Of a stretch of 64,000 bases of DNA, positions 36,377 through 47,246 are shown one piece after another; position 1 is the stretch's first letter; each line of letters begins with the position of its first letter. The DNA comes from DATDAH01 sp963823495 (GTDB lineage: Bacteria > Actinomycetota > Acidimicrobiia > Acidimicrobiales > DATDAH01): contig CAWGLV010000001.1 of assembly GCA_963823495.1 (NCBI GenBank), positions 1,984,001 to 2,048,000 on the forward strand, read 5' to 3'. The position numbers were made by a program, and so were the translations under genes. The notes under the pieces are model-generated. The model made no database searches, was not told the origin of the DNA, and worked only from the letters and a program-made list of their open reading frames with translations.

Positions 36377-37273
36377 TCAGGCCCTGATGGCCTCGAAGGT
36401 GAGGAACATGTAGCTGGGGACGAAGCCGAGGCGGGCGGCGGTGGGGCCGTCGGCCACGCTGAGGAGGTCGTCGGCGACGGAACCGCTGAGCAGCGAGGTG
36501 ACGTCGAACTCCTTGGAGGTGCCGGCGCCCCAGTCCCGGTCGCCGGCGTCGACCCGGCGCTTCCAGTCCTCGGTGCAGAGGAGGGTGGTGGTGAAGCCGC
36601 GGTCACGCAGTCGGCCGGTCAGGTCGGGGCCGAAGCGCCAGAACACCGGCGTGTCGTCGCCGTGGAACTCGGGTTCGGTCGGTGGGGCGGTGGCGCCCTG
36701 GAGGACAGGGACCTGCAGGTACATGCGACCTCCGGGAGCCAGGACGCGGGCGATCTCGTCGAGGGCGGTGTCGGTCTCGGGGACGTGCTCGAGCACGTGG
36801 GGCGTGAGCAGTACGTCGAGGGAGGCATCGGGCAGATCGATGGCCTGGAGGTCGATGCGCACGGTGCCCGCGTGGGCCCGCTCGTCGAAGTCCGAGCAGG
36901 TGTAGGTGAACCAGCGGTCCATCGCCCGCCGGTAGTCGGCCCCCATGCGGGGGCTGGTCTCGAGCAGTCGGGTGCGCAGGCTCGGCGGGGTCCGTCCGAC
37001 GAAGCTCCAGAAGAGGAACCGGTCGCGGGCGATGCTGCCGCAGCGGGGGCAGGTGGCGAACTCGCAGTGCTGCGGGCCCTCGAAGGACGAGCCGGTCCAG
37101 CGGCAGATGTTGCACCACGCGGTGGCCCGCTCCTCCTTCGCGACGGTGGCATCCCAGGGTGACGGAGCGGTGTCCACCCAGGACGTCGCCTCGGCCTCCG
37201 TCGCCGGGGTCGCGCTGGCGTCGCCGCCGCGGACTCGTCGTCGGACGGCGTCGATGTACCGCTGGCCACGCAT
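36377..37273 (-). CDS. Zinc-ribbon class I SAM-dependent methyltransferase
   Basis: The product is 298 aa. The N-terminal region carries a zinc-ribbon-like set, Cys54, Cys57, Cys75 and Cys78 (WCNICRW and TCPRCGSIARDRF). A methyltransferase-type Rossmann domain follows: LLETSPRMGADYRRAM in place of the usual Gly-rich motif I, IDLQAIDLPDASLDVLLTPH, then LEHVPETDTALDEIARVLAP and GGRMYLQVPVL. The sequence is collinear with the C-terminal half of the fusion at 16182. The substrate is unknown; the context suggests glycan methylation or capping. TAGCCT lies 9 nt before ATG. It is convergent with the glycosyltransferase. Confidence 0.8.
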   Translation of the reverse strand: MRGQRYIDAVRRRVRGGDASATPATEAEATSWVDTAPSPWDATVAKEERATAWCNICRWTGSSFEGPQHCEFATCPRCGSIARDRFLFWSFVGRTPPSLRTRLLETSPRMGADYRRAMDRWFTYTCSDFDERAHAGTVRIDLQAIDLPDASLDVLLTPHVLEHVPETDTALDEIARVLAPGGRMYLQVPVLQGATAPPTEPEFHGDDTPVFWRFGPDLTGRLRDRGFTTTLLCTEDWKRRVDAGDRDWGAGTSKEFDVTSLLSGSVADDLLSVADGPTAARLGFVPSYMFLTFEAIRA

Positions 37274-37282
37274 GCGGCCGGG

Positions 37283-37288
37283 AGGCTA
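37283..37288 (-). promoter_or_regulatory. Putative -10 box of the zinc-ribbon methyltransferase
   Basis: On the minus strand TAGCCT ends 9 nt before the ATG at 37273. Confidence 0.45.
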
Positions 37289-37441
37289 CCGGGGGATGTC
37301 CCCGGCGGGGACCTGCTGCACGGAGGGTGAAGGTGAACGGGGTGTCGACCCACTCGGGGCGGAAGGGCCTATCCTCTGCACCCCGGGCCCGGCCCGTCAC
37401 GCCCGCCCGACCATCCCCTCTCGAAGGAGCCCCCCTCGCCC

Positions 37442-37654
37442 ATGCACGCATATCTCGATCCCGGCAGCGGGAGCATGCTGCTCGGTCTCCTGGCCAGCGG
37501 TCTCGCCGGCATCGTGGTCGTCTTCAAGACGTTCGGCCATCGCATCAAGACCGCGCTCATGTTCTGGAAGAAGGACGAGCCCGCCGTCGCCGAACCCACC
37601 GTGGCCGGCGATCCCGCCGAGGACACCGACGCCGCGAGCACCGCGGCTTCCTGA
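37442..37654 (+). CDS. Small single-pass membrane protein of polysaccharide loci
   Basis: The product is 70 aa. HAYLDPGSGSMLLGLLASGL forms a signature N-terminus and first part of the helix, continuing GIVVVFKTFGHRIKTALMFW, then an acidic, Ala- and Thr-rich tail. Small proteins with a YLDPGSGS start and one helix followed by a basic stretch recur in bacterial surface-polysaccharide clusters; I know of no defined function. gaaggag precedes the ATG at a rather long distance of about 14 nt. The next gene follows 68 nt later on the same strand. Confidence 0.75.
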   Translation: MHAYLDPGSGSMLLGLLASGLAGIVVVFKTFGHRIKTALMFWKKDEPAVAEPTVAGDPAEDTDAASTAAS

Positions 37655-37722
37655 ACCCCTGCCGGGCACGTCGAGCGTGCCCGCCGGTGACCGTCCGGAC
37701 CTCGAGCCCCACAGGCCCCGCC

Positions 37723-39120
37723 ATGTGCCCCACCGTTGCCCCCGATCCCGGGTCCTTCCGCGACCCGACGAGCCGGGTCTACCTGTCCGAAGGCGCCGTC
37801 TGGCGAGGTCTCGACGTCGCGGCGCTGGCCGACTTCGAGGCGTTGGCGGCCACCCCGTTCTTCGCCGATGCCGTGGCCGCGGGCCAGGTCGTGGCCACGG
37901 AGTTGACCACGGACCGGCCCGAGGGCCTCTCGGGCTGGGCGGGGGTGCTACGCCACGAACGCATCCCGGTCATCTCCTATCCCTATGAGTGGTCCTTCGA
38001 GATGTTGCGGGACGCCGCCCGGCTGCAACTCGACCTGGTCGGCGCGGCGCTGGCCCAGGATCTGACCACCAAGGACGCCTCGGCCTACAACCTCCAGTTC
38101 GTGGGTTCCACGCCGCGCTTCATCGACCTCGGGTCCTTCGAGCGACTGCGCCCGGCCGAGCCCTGGTACGGCTACCGGCAGTTCCACATGCACTTCCTGT
38201 TGCCCCTGATGCTGCAGGCCTATCGAGGCATCACGTTCCAGCCATTGCTGCGGGCCGATGTCGAGGGGGTCAACCCGGTCGACGCCCGACGGATGATGTC
38301 GTTCTGGGACATCCTCAGCCCCCGCAAGAAGGGGACCCTGCTCCACGTCTCGCTCCAGGCCCGCGCCGAGAACGCGTCGAGCGAGCGCGACGTCAAGTCC
38401 GAGCTCAAGGCCTCGGGCATGAAGAAGGAGCTCCTGGTCGCGCAGATCAAGAGCCTCCGCAAGCTGGTCGATCGGCTCCGCCTGCCCAAGGCCGAGACCG
38501 AGTGGTCCGGCTACAGCGACCGGTCGCACTACTCCGATGCCGACCTGCGGGCCAAGGAGCAGTTCGTGTCCTCGGTCGCGGCGGCGGTGCAGCCGAAGCT
38601 GGCCTGGGACCTCGGGGCCAATGACGGCCACTTCTCCCGGCTGGTGGCCCAGCACGGGGCCTATGTCATCGCCGCCGACGGAGACCACGAGGCCGTCGAC
38701 GGGCTCTACCGGTCCCTGCGGGCCGAGGGCGACGAGCGGATCCTCCCGCTGGTGCTGAACCTGGCCGACCCCTCACCGAGCCGGGGCTGGCGGGGTACGG
38801 AACGGCTGGCCTTCACCGACCGTAGCCGCCCCCAGCTGGTCCTCGCCCTGGCGCTGATCCACCACCTGGTGATCAGCCGCAACGTGCCGATGCAGGAGTT
38901 CGTGGACTTCCTGGCCGACACCGGCGCCCCGCTCGTGGTCGAGTTCCCCACCCGCGAGGACCCGATGGTCCAGCGCCTGCTGCGCAACAAGCGCGAGGGG
39001 CTCCACGGCGACTACACCGTCGAGGACTTCGAGGCCGCGTTGGGCCGTCGGTTCGCCGTGGCCCGCCGCGAGGAGCTGCCCTCCGGCACGCGCCTCTGCT
39101 ACCACGCCACCCCGAAGTGA
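37723..39120 (+). CDS. Two-part SAM-dependent methyltransferase family protein
   Basis: The product is 465 aa from ATG 37723 (GTG 37687 is possible). The N-terminal half contains FRDPTSRVYLSEGAVWRGLD, RHERIPVISYPYEWSFEMLR, DLTTKDASAYNLQFVGSTPR and FIDLGSFERLRPAEPWYGYR, which recalls nodulation-type and glycan-associated methyltransferases that carry a kinase-like N-terminal module. The C-terminal half has a recognisable methyltransferase core: LAWDLGANDGHFSRLVA (motif I), VIAADGDHEAVDGLY and RPQLVLALALIHHLVI. It probably modifies a sugar or lipid-linked glycan. Between the two lies a Lys-rich helical linker near residues 225-250. Confidence 0.7.
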   Translation: MCPTVAPDPGSFRDPTSRVYLSEGAVWRGLDVAALADFEALAATPFFADAVAAGQVVATELTTDRPEGLSGWAGVLRHERIPVISYPYEWSFEMLRDAARLQLDLVGAALAQDLTTKDASAYNLQFVGSTPRFIDLGSFERLRPAEPWYGYRQFHMHFLLPLMLQAYRGITFQPLLRADVEGVNPVDARRMMSFWDILSPRKKGTLLHVSLQARAENASSERDVKSELKASGMKKELLVAQIKSLRKLVDRLRLPKAETEWSGYSDRSHYSDADLRAKEQFVSSVAAAVQPKLAWDLGANDGHFSRLVAQHGAYVIAADGDHEAVDGLYRSLRAEGDERILPLVLNLADPSPSRGWRGTERLAFTDRSRPQLVLALALIHHLVISRNVPMQEFVDFLADTGAPLVVEFPTREDPMVQRLLRNKREGLHGDYTVEDFEAALGRRFAVARREELPSGTRLCYHATPK

Positions 39121-39167
39121 GCCGAGGGGTGGACCGCCGCCCAGGTCACCGGGCACGCTGAGGCCCC

Positions 39168-39992
39168 GTGTTCCTCGTCCTCGGCCAACCCCGCTCGGGC
39201 ACCACCCTGGTGGCCCAGTGCCTGAACGCCCACCCGGACCTGGTGGTGCCCGACGAGACCGATCTGGTCGTTCCCCTGGCCTTCCTGGTGGACCGCATCG
39301 AGGACCCCGACCTGGGTCGTGACCTCGCGGCCACGTTGATCACCCGCGGGCGTCGCTTCGCGGCCAGCATCGGGGAGTACCTCGAGGTCGACCGGGCGGC
39401 GGCGGTGGTGCGTTCGGCTCCGTGGAGCCTGAACGGCATCCTGACCGAGCTCTACGCCGCCGTGGCCGATGCCGGCGGCGGCCGCCTCGGGGGCGACAAG
39501 TCCCCCAACGACCTGAAGTTCCTCCGCATCCTGCTCACGGCGCACGCCTTCGGCGAGAACCTGCCCGTCGTCCACGTCGTGCGGGACATCCGCGACGTCA
39601 TGGCGTCGTTCCAGGACCTGGGCTGGGCTCAGGGCCTGCCCGAGGGGATGGTCCGGATGTGGGTGGCCAACAACCTCATGGTGGAGGGCAACGTCACCCG
39701 TCAGGGCAGCCCGTACGTGCGGATTCGCCACGAGGACGTGGTCGCCGACCCCGTCGGTGCCTTCTCGCGCGTCTGCTCGACGTTGGGGGTCGACTGGGAC
39801 CCCGGGATGATCGACGACGAGCGCCGCTACCGGCAGTTCAGGGGGCACGAGGGCATGGCCCAGCACGCCCAGACCTTCCAACCCATCAGCGCCGACCGCG
39901 TCGGCCGCCACCGCGAGGCCCTGGACCCCACGATCATCGCCCGCATCGAGGAACTGGCCGCCGAGGGACTCGAGGCCTTCGGCTACCTCTGA
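39168..39992 (+). CDS. Sulfotransferase family protein
   Basis: The product is 274 aa from GTG 39168. VFLVLGQPRSGTTLVAQCLN is the 5'-phosphosulfate loop, GGDKSPNDLKFLRI matches the KSPND motif of its paralogue at 17825, and HVVRDIRDVMASFQDLGW is the 3'-phosphate motif. The two proteins align along their whole length (NAHPDLVVPDETDLVVPLAF versus NAHPAIVVPDETDFMVPAAH), so they are recent paralogues of one family, together with the degenerate domain at 16182. The acceptor is unknown. It ends convergently with meaB. Confidence 0.88.
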   Translation: MFLVLGQPRSGTTLVAQCLNAHPDLVVPDETDLVVPLAFLVDRIEDPDLGRDLAATLITRGRRFAASIGEYLEVDRAAAVVRSAPWSLNGILTELYAAVADAGGGRLGGDKSPNDLKFLRILLTAHAFGENLPVVHVVRDIRDVMASFQDLGWAQGLPEGMVRMWVANNLMVEGNVTRQGSPYVRIRHEDVVADPVGAFSRVCSTLGVDWDPGMIDDERRYRQFRGHEGMAQHAQTFQPISADRVGRHREALDPTIIARIEELAAEGLEAFGYL

Positions 39993-40031
39993 CCGGTACT
40001 GGCGCCCGATGGCGGCGTCGGGACGCCTCGA

Positions 40032-40994
40032 TCAGGCGCCAGAACGGAACTGCTGCAGCAGTCGCTGGGCGGCGGCGGCAGGGGAGAGCGTGCCGGCGGT
40101 GACCTGGGACTCCAGATCGGGGGCCAGTCCGGCGACGCCGGGGTCGGTGCGCAGATCGTCGAGGAGGGTCTCGCGGACCTCGTCCCAGAGCCAGCTGCGG
40201 GCTTGGGCCGACCGGCGCCGGGCGAGTTCGCCGTCATCGGCACGACGGTCGTACACGTTGCGCACGGCATCCCAGGCGTCGTCGATGCCCTCCCCGGTGA
40301 GCGCGGAGCAGGTCACCACCGGCGGGGGGTCCTGGCCGTGCAGGAGGTGCACGGCGTGGCGGTGGTCGGCGGCGGTGCGGTTGGCGGCGGGGACGAGGTC
40401 GCCGTCGGCCTTGGTGACCACGACCACGTCGGCCAGCTCCATGATCCCCCGCTTGATGCCCTGGAGCTCGTCGCCACCGGCCGGAGGGACGAGCAGCACG
40501 AACACGTCGACCATCTCGGCCACGGCGACATCGGATTGGCCCGACCCCACGGTCTCCACGACGACCACGTCGAAGCCCGCGCCCTCACAGAGCAGCAGGG
40601 CCTCTCTCGTCCGGCGGGCCACGCCGCCCACGGTCCGACCGGAAGGGGAGGGGCGGATGTAGGCCGCCTCCCGGCGGGAGAGCTCCTCCATCCGGGTCTT
40701 GTCGCCGAGGATCGACCCCCCGGAGCGGGTGCTGGACGGGTCGACCGCCAGAACGGCGACCCCGTGGCCGGCATCGACCAGGTGCAGCCCGAGGGCCTCG
40801 ATGAACGTGGACTTGCCCGCTCCGGGTTGGCCGGTGATGCCGACCCGTACCGCCCCGCCGGTGGAGGGGAGGAGCTCCTCGAGCAGGCTGACGGCCTCGG
40901 TCCGGTGGTCGGTCCGCTCGGATTCGACGAGGGTGATGGCGCGCGCCAGGGCCCGACGGTCACCGGCTCGGACAGCCGAAGCCGTGGTGGGCAC
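40032..40994 (-). CDS. meaB: MeaB-type GTPase chaperone of methylmalonyl-CoA mutase
   Basis: The product is 320 aa from GTG 40994. It is a G3E-family GTPase that gates delivery of adenosylcobalamin and protects methylmalonyl-CoA mutase. It has P-loop GITGQPGAGKSTFIEALG, VDPSSTRSGGSILGDKTRM, ETVGSGQSDVAVAEMVD with switch features, VTKADGD as the guanine-specificity motif, and the C-terminal helical dimerisation arm. It follows the mutase gene by 5 nt on the same strand, so the two are one operon. It was once called ArgK, but an arginine transport role is not supported. Confidence 0.95.
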   Translation of the reverse strand: MPTTASAVRAGDRRALARAITLVESERTDHRTEAVSLLEELLPSTGGAVRVGITGQPGAGKSTFIEALGLHLVDAGHGVAVLAVDPSSTRSGGSILGDKTRMEELSRREAAYIRPSPSGRTVGGVARRTREALLLCEGAGFDVVVVETVGSGQSDVAVAEMVDVFVLLVPPAGGDELQGIKRGIMELADVVVVTKADGDLVPAANRTAADHRHAVHLLHGQDPPPVVTCSALTGEGIDDAWDAVRNVYDRRADDGELARRRSAQARSWLWDEVRETLLDDLRTDPGVAGLAPDLESQVTAGTLSPAAAAQRLLQQFRSGA

Positions 40995-40999
40995 GACGC

Positions 41000-43126
<2,127 letters not shown>

Positions 43127-43136
43127 GATGCGGCCA

Positions 43137-43142
43137 AGGCTA
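43137..43142 (-). promoter_or_regulatory. Putative -10 box of the mutase-meaB operon
   Basis: On the minus strand TAGCCT ends 10 nt before the ATG at 43126. Confidence 0.4.
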
Positions 43143-43181
43143 TGGGGTCGCCGCGCCCGGCGAGGACCCCGAGGGTCACCG

Positions 43182-43973
43182 CTACGCGGTTGCGGCGGCG
43201 ACGATCGCCGGCGCGGGGAACGACACCCGGCCGGAGCCGTCGACGTAGCGACCCAGGCAGTGGCGAGCCTCGTCGAGGATGGCGGCGTAGGCGTCGTCGT
43301 CGATGCGGTCGGCCAACGTCCAGCCCCGGATGTCGGTGTGGACCCAGTCCTCCAGCGACGGGAACGCCGCCGTGCCCTCGTGCCGCCTGACCTCGACGTC
43401 GGGAAACACCGGGGCGAGCAGCTCGGCAACGGCATCGGTCGTGCCGAGCGTGAACGGGGCCCGCAGCGCGGCCGCGGCATCGTCGTCCACCACGCGCGCC
43501 AACAGGTCGGCCATGTCCGCATAGCCGGGGCTCTCCTCGATGGCGGACCACGTTGCAGCGGCGACACGGCCGCCAGGCCGGAGGACGCGGGCCATCTCGC
43601 CCAGGGCGGCGGTGGCGTCGTCGACGAACATCAGCACGAATTGGCTGAGGACCCGGTCGAACCGGCTGTCGGGGAAGGGCAGCTCCTCGGCGACGGCCCG
43701 GCGCCAATCCACTGTCGTCGATCGGGCCCGGGCCACGGCCAGCATGCCGTCGTTGCGGTCGACGCCCGTGACCGCGTCGGTCCGTTCGGCCGCGGCTCGG
43801 GCGAGGACGCCCGTACCGCAGCCCACGTCCAGCACCCGGTGTCCGCGTCGGACGCCGGCGGCGTCGAGCAGGGTGTTGGTCCACTGTCCGAAGAGAGCGG
43901 GCACGAAGAACTCGTCGTAGACCTCGGCGGCAGCGCTGACCACCTGGCCTCGAGCGGTGTCGCCGTCGGTCAT
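43182..43973 (-). CDS. Class I SAM-dependent methyltransferase (UbiE/MenG-like)
   Basis: The product is 263 aa from ATG 43973. Motif I VLDVGCGTGVLARAAA, acidic loop VTGVDRNDGMLAVARA, FDRVLSQFVLMFVDD and MARVLRPGGRVAAATWS form a standard methyltransferase core, with a C-terminal all-alpha/beta region that includes VHTDIRGWTLADRI. The substrate cannot be assigned. It is divergent from an HxlR-type regulator across 85 nt, a layout that often means the regulator controls the enzyme gene. Confidence 0.85.
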   Translation of the reverse strand: MTDGDTARGQVVSAAAEVYDEFFVPALFGQWTNTLLDAAGVRRGHRVLDVGCGTGVLARAAAERTDAVTGVDRNDGMLAVARARSTTVDWRRAVAEELPFPDSRFDRVLSQFVLMFVDDATAALGEMARVLRPGGRVAAATWSAIEESPGYADMADLLARVVDDDAAAALRAPFTLGTTDAVAELLAPVFPDVEVRRHEGTAAFPSLEDWVHTDIRGWTLADRIDDDAYAAILDEARHCLGRYVDGSGRVSFPAPAIVAAATA

Positions 43974-44017
43974 GCGGCCATGGTCCGCAGACGCCGCGGG
44001 GACGTCCAGCGCGAAAT

Positions 44018-44038
44018 GAGTACTCGACTGGGTCGACC
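44018..44038. promoter_or_regulatory. Candidate operator between methyltransferase and HxlR genes
   Basis: The 8-bp palindromes gagtactc (44018-44025) and ggtcgacc (44031-44038) lie 5 bp apart in the divergent intergenic region, a position suited to binding by the dimeric HxlR regulator. Confidence 0.35.
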
Positions 44039-44058
44039 CGATTTGGGACCATCCTGAC

Positions 44059-44712
44059 GTGGCCTCGTACCGCCAGTACTGCCCGGTCGCCAGGGCGACG
44101 GAGCTGGTGGGCGAGCGCTGGACGCTCTTGGTCGTGCGTAACCTGATGTTCGGGGCGACCACCTACAACGACATCGCCCGCGGTGTGCCCCACATGTCCC
44201 GGTCGATGTTGACCAAGCGCCTGCGTGAGCTCGAGCGCAGCGGCATCGTGGCCACCGCGCCGAAGGCGAACGGCCAGGGATCCGTCTACTCCCTCACCGA
44301 CGCCGGGCGAGACCTGCACGAGGTCATCGACGCTATGGCGGGTTGGGCGGAGCGTTGGGCGGACGTCCGCCCCGAGCACACCGACCCCGGCTTCGCCCTA
44401 TGGATCTGGTGCCAGGTCCAGCTCAATCGCACGGTGCTGCCCGACGAGCGAACCGTCGTGGCCTTCGTGTTCCCGGACGAGCGGCCGCCGAACCGGATGT
44501 TCTGGCTGCTGGTCGAAGGCCAGGATGCCGAGGTGTGCCTGACCGACCCCGGCGGGGAGCCCGCTGCCGAAGTCGTCGCCGGATCCCGGGCTTTCGTCGA
44601 CTGGCACCGGGGCGAGCGCTCGTGGCGGGACGCCTTACGGCAGGGGGACATCGTCGTGAAAGGGCGTCGATCGGTCGTCCGGTCCCTGCCGTCATGGAAC
44701 CTGCGGCCGTAA
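44059..44712 (+). CDS. HxlR-family transcriptional regulator with C-terminal ligand-like domain
   Basis: The product is 217 aa from GTG 44059. Residues 1-100 are an HxlR winged helix: YCPVARATELVGERWTLLVV with the conserved Cys7, GVPHMSRSMLTKRLRELERS as recognition region, and VYSLTDAGRDLHEVI. The remaining 115 residues are unlike short HxlR proteins and resemble an SCP2-like sensor domain, a combination seen in other actinobacterial regulators. It probably controls the divergent methyltransferase and perhaps itself. Its TAA stop is part of the next gene's putative -10 box. Confidence 0.87.
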   Translation: MASYRQYCPVARATELVGERWTLLVVRNLMFGATTYNDIARGVPHMSRSMLTKRLRELERSGIVATAPKANGQGSVYSLTDAGRDLHEVIDAMAGWAERWADVRPEHTDPGFALWIWCQVQLNRTVLPDERTVVAFVFPDERPPNRMFWLLVEGQDAEVCLTDPGGEPAAEVVAGSRAFVDWHRGERSWRDALRQGDIVVKGRRSVVRSLPSWNLRP

Positions 44713-44715
44713 CCT
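44710..44715 (+). promoter_or_regulatory. Putative -10 box overlapping a stop codon
   Basis: TAACCT starts with the TAA stop of the regulator gene and ends 6 nt before GTG 44722. Confidence 0.45.
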
Positions 44716-44721
44716 GCGGGG

Positions 44722-46080
44722 GTGGCGAGGCGCTTCGTGATCATCGGTGGAGGTCCGGCGGGCAATGCCGCGGCCACTCGGGCGGCGACCCTCGGGGCCG
44801 AGGTGACGCTCGTCGAGCGGGACATCATCGGCGGGGCCGCCCACCTCTGGGACTGCGTGCCCTCCAAGGCCATGATCGCCACCGGCGGAGCCATGTCCTA
44901 TCTCCACCGGGTCGAGCAGATGGGCCTGCGCGAGGTCGGCGCCGAGATCGACCTCGAAGCCCTTCGGGAACGACTGACCTCGATCGAGGACCGGCTCGAG
45001 GCATCGGTCACCGACCTGCTCGACCGTCAGAGGGTCCGCATCCTGCGCGGCACCGGCCGCCTCGCCGGCCCCAACACCGTGGTGGCCGACACCGCCGAGG
45101 GCGAGATCACGGTGCCGGCCGACGCCGTGCTGCTCAGCACCGGTAGCCGCCCCCGCATCCCGGACTGGGCCGAACCCGACGGCGACCGGGTCCTGACCAC
45201 CCGCCAGGCGTACCCGCCGAAGGTCCTGCCCGAGCACGTGGCCGTGATCGGCTCGGGGGTCACGGGGGTGGAGTTCGTCCACCTGTTCGCCTCTCTGGGC
45301 TCGAAGGTGACCCTGATCGTCAGCCGACAGCAGGTGCTGCCCCAGAAGGACCCGGAGGTCGCGGCCGCGCTGGAGGAGAACTTCCTGGCCCGGGGCGTCC
45401 AACTCCTCAAGGGCGCCCGGGCCGCAGGTCTGGAGCGCCGGGACGACGGGGTGACGGTCGTCTGCGACGACGGTCGACGCGTCGAGTGCTCCCACGTGCT
45501 GCTCGCCGTCGGCTCGCTGCCCAACTCGGACGGTCTGGGCCTGGGAGACGCCGGCGTCGAAAGCGAAGGTGGCTATGTGCCGGTCGACCGGCACCTTCGC
45601 TCCAACGTGAGCCACATCTACGCCGCCGGTGACCTCTCGGGGAAGCTGCCGCTCTCGTCGGTGGCCGCCATGCAGGGGCGCAAGATCGCCGACCACGTCA
45701 TGGGCCTGCACACCCGTGAGCACCGGCACCTCGACTACGACAAGGCCGCGTCGGCCATCTTCACCGAGCCCGAGATCGCCGATGTGGGTCTGGCCGAGGC
45801 CGATGCCTTCGCCGAGGGGCGGAAGGTCCGGGTCACCAAGGTGCCGTTCTCGGCCAACGCCAAGGCGATGATCAACGACGCCACCCCGGGCTTCGTGAAG
45901 CTGGTGTCGGACCCGGCCACGGGCCAGGTCCTGGGTGGATCCATCGTCGGGGCCTACGCCGCAGAGCTCATCTCGGTCGTGGCCCTGGCGGTGAGCGCCG
46001 GCCTGACCGTGACCGACCTCGACGACTCGCTCTTCGTCCACCCGACGTTGTCCGAGTCGTTGGCCGAAGCCGCCGACTAG
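44722..46080 (+). CDS. FAD-dependent pyridine nucleotide oxidoreductase, LpdA quinone-reductase-like
   Basis: The product is 452 aa from GTG 44722. The flavoprotein disulfide reductase fold is clear: FVIIGGGPAGNAAATRAATL for FAD, VAVIGSGVTGVEFVHLFASL for NAD(P)H, HIYAAGDLSGKLPLSSVAAM for FAD, and a C-terminal dimerisation domain ending near DDSLFVHPTLSESL. The redox disulfide is incomplete: GGAAHLWDCVPSKAM keeps Cys45 but has Ala40 where dihydrolipoamide dehydrogenase has the first Cys. The mycobacterial LpdA (Rv3303c) subfamily, an NAD(P)H:quinone reductase, also lacks it. Quinone reduction or a transhydrogenase-like role is therefore more likely than lipoamide chemistry. Confidence 0.85.
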   Translation: MARRFVIIGGGPAGNAAATRAATLGAEVTLVERDIIGGAAHLWDCVPSKAMIATGGAMSYLHRVEQMGLREVGAEIDLEALRERLTSIEDRLEASVTDLLDRQRVRILRGTGRLAGPNTVVADTAEGEITVPADAVLLSTGSRPRIPDWAEPDGDRVLTTRQAYPPKVLPEHVAVIGSGVTGVEFVHLFASLGSKVTLIVSRQQVLPQKDPEVAAALEENFLARGVQLLKGARAAGLERRDDGVTVVCDDGRRVECSHVLLAVGSLPNSDGLGLGDAGVESEGGYVPVDRHLRSNVSHIYAAGDLSGKLPLSSVAAMQGRKIADHVMGLHTREHRHLDYDKAASAIFTEPEIADVGLAEADAFAEGRKVRVTKVPFSANAKAMINDATPGFVKLVSDPATGQVLGGSIVGAYAAELISVVALAVSAGLTVTDLDDSLFVHPTLSESLAEAAD

Positions 46081-46151
46081 GCGGCACGGAGCCTCATGAG
46101 CGCGGTGAGGGCCACGGGACCCGGCGACGCAGTGGTCTGGAGCGACTAGCC

Positions 46152-47219
46152 GTGGGCGTGCTGGTGCTGGGGATGCACCGCAGCGGGACGTCCGCGCTCA
46201 CCCGCGTCCTGAACCTGCTCGGGCTCGACGCCGGTCGGGACGTGCTGATGGGGGCCAGCGAGTCGAACCCGACCGGCCACTGGGAGGTCGAGGCACTGAC
46301 CTCGTTCAACGACCGGCTGCTCGATGACCTGGGAGGTCGCTGGTCGGCGCCGCCGTCGACTGACCCGGAGCATCTGATCGGGCTGGCCGACGGGTCCTGG
46401 GGGGCCGAGGCCGCGGATCTGCACGCCAAGGCGTTCGCCGGCACCTCCTGGGTGTGGAAGGACCCCCGGGTCTGTCTGCTCCTGCCCTTCTGGCGGACGG
46501 TGCTCGGCCGCTCCGAGGAGGCGGCGCCCCACGAGGTCGTGGCCCTGCGGGACCCGACCGAGATCGCCGGATCGCTCGCCGCCCGGGACGGGATGGCCCT
46601 GTCCTACGGCCTGGCGCTCTGGGAGCGTTACACCCGCGACCTGCTCGCCTCCCTGGAGGGACAGCGGGCCTGCTTCGTGCACTACGAGCGGCTGCTGGCC
46701 GAGCCCGAGGGAACGGCGCGCGAGCTGGTGGCCTTCTGTGCGGATGTCCTGAGCGACGAGCCCGACCGCCTGGCCGGGATCAGTGCCTACCTGGACGGCG
46801 ACCATCGCCACCAGCGACCGACCGGTCACGAGGAGATGTCGCCCGCCCAAGAGGACCTGGACGAGGCCCTGTTGGAGCTCTCCGGCCCGGTCGAGGCCTT
46901 CGCGGCCGCGGGTCTCCCCCCGGAGACCCCCAACCTCCAGCTGGCCTTCCACGAGGCCAAGCGCCTGTCGTTCTTCCTCGAGGAGACCGACCGGCTGACC
47001 GAAAAGGTCGACGCGCTGGAGGCCGAGCACGCCCGCCGCGTCGAGTCCTACGAGGCGGAGCTCGAGAAACGATCAGCCGAAGCGTCGGCCCTGGCCGAAC
47101 AGGTCACCGCCATCCGCGCCGAAGCCGACGACTACCTCCGCCAGTTGACCGAGCTCCGCTCGAAGCTGGCGGTGAGGGTCTACACCCGGGCCAAGGGGCT
47201 CCTGGGGCGCTCCGCCTGA
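46152..47219 (+). CDS. Sulfotransferase family protein with C-terminal coiled coil
   Basis: The product is 355 aa. VLVLGMHRSGTSALTRVLNL is the P-loop-like phosphosulfate site and VVALRDPTEIAGSLAARDGM the second PAPS motif; SWVWKDPRVCLLLPFW fits the family. Residues 265-345 form a heptad-rich helix (FFLEETDRLTEKVDALEAEH, EASALAEQVTAIRAEADDYL), so the protein may oligomerise or attach to a partner. Similar sulfotransferase-coiled-coil proteins occur beside glycosyltransferases. The acceptor is unknown. It is convergent with the glycosyltransferase at 47247. Confidence 0.8.
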   Translation: MGVLVLGMHRSGTSALTRVLNLLGLDAGRDVLMGASESNPTGHWEVEALTSFNDRLLDDLGGRWSAPPSTDPEHLIGLADGSWGAEAADLHAKAFAGTSWVWKDPRVCLLLPFWRTVLGRSEEAAPHEVVALRDPTEIAGSLAARDGMALSYGLALWERYTRDLLASLEGQRACFVHYERLLAEPEGTARELVAFCADVLSDEPDRLAGISAYLDGDHRHQRPTGHEEMSPAQEDLDEALLELSGPVEAFAAAGLPPETPNLQLAFHEAKRLSFFLEETDRLTEKVDALEAEHARRVESYEAELEKRSAEASALAEQVTAIRAEADDYLRQLTELRSKLAVRVYTRAKGLLGRSA

Positions 47220-47246
47220 CCGCCCGCCCCGGCGTCAGTCCGGGCG

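Noticed and set aside
40032..40994. Arginine/ornithine transport ATPase (ArgK)
   Set aside because: The protein is a MeaB-type GTPase directly following methylmalonyl-CoA mutase; the transport annotation is a historical misnomer.
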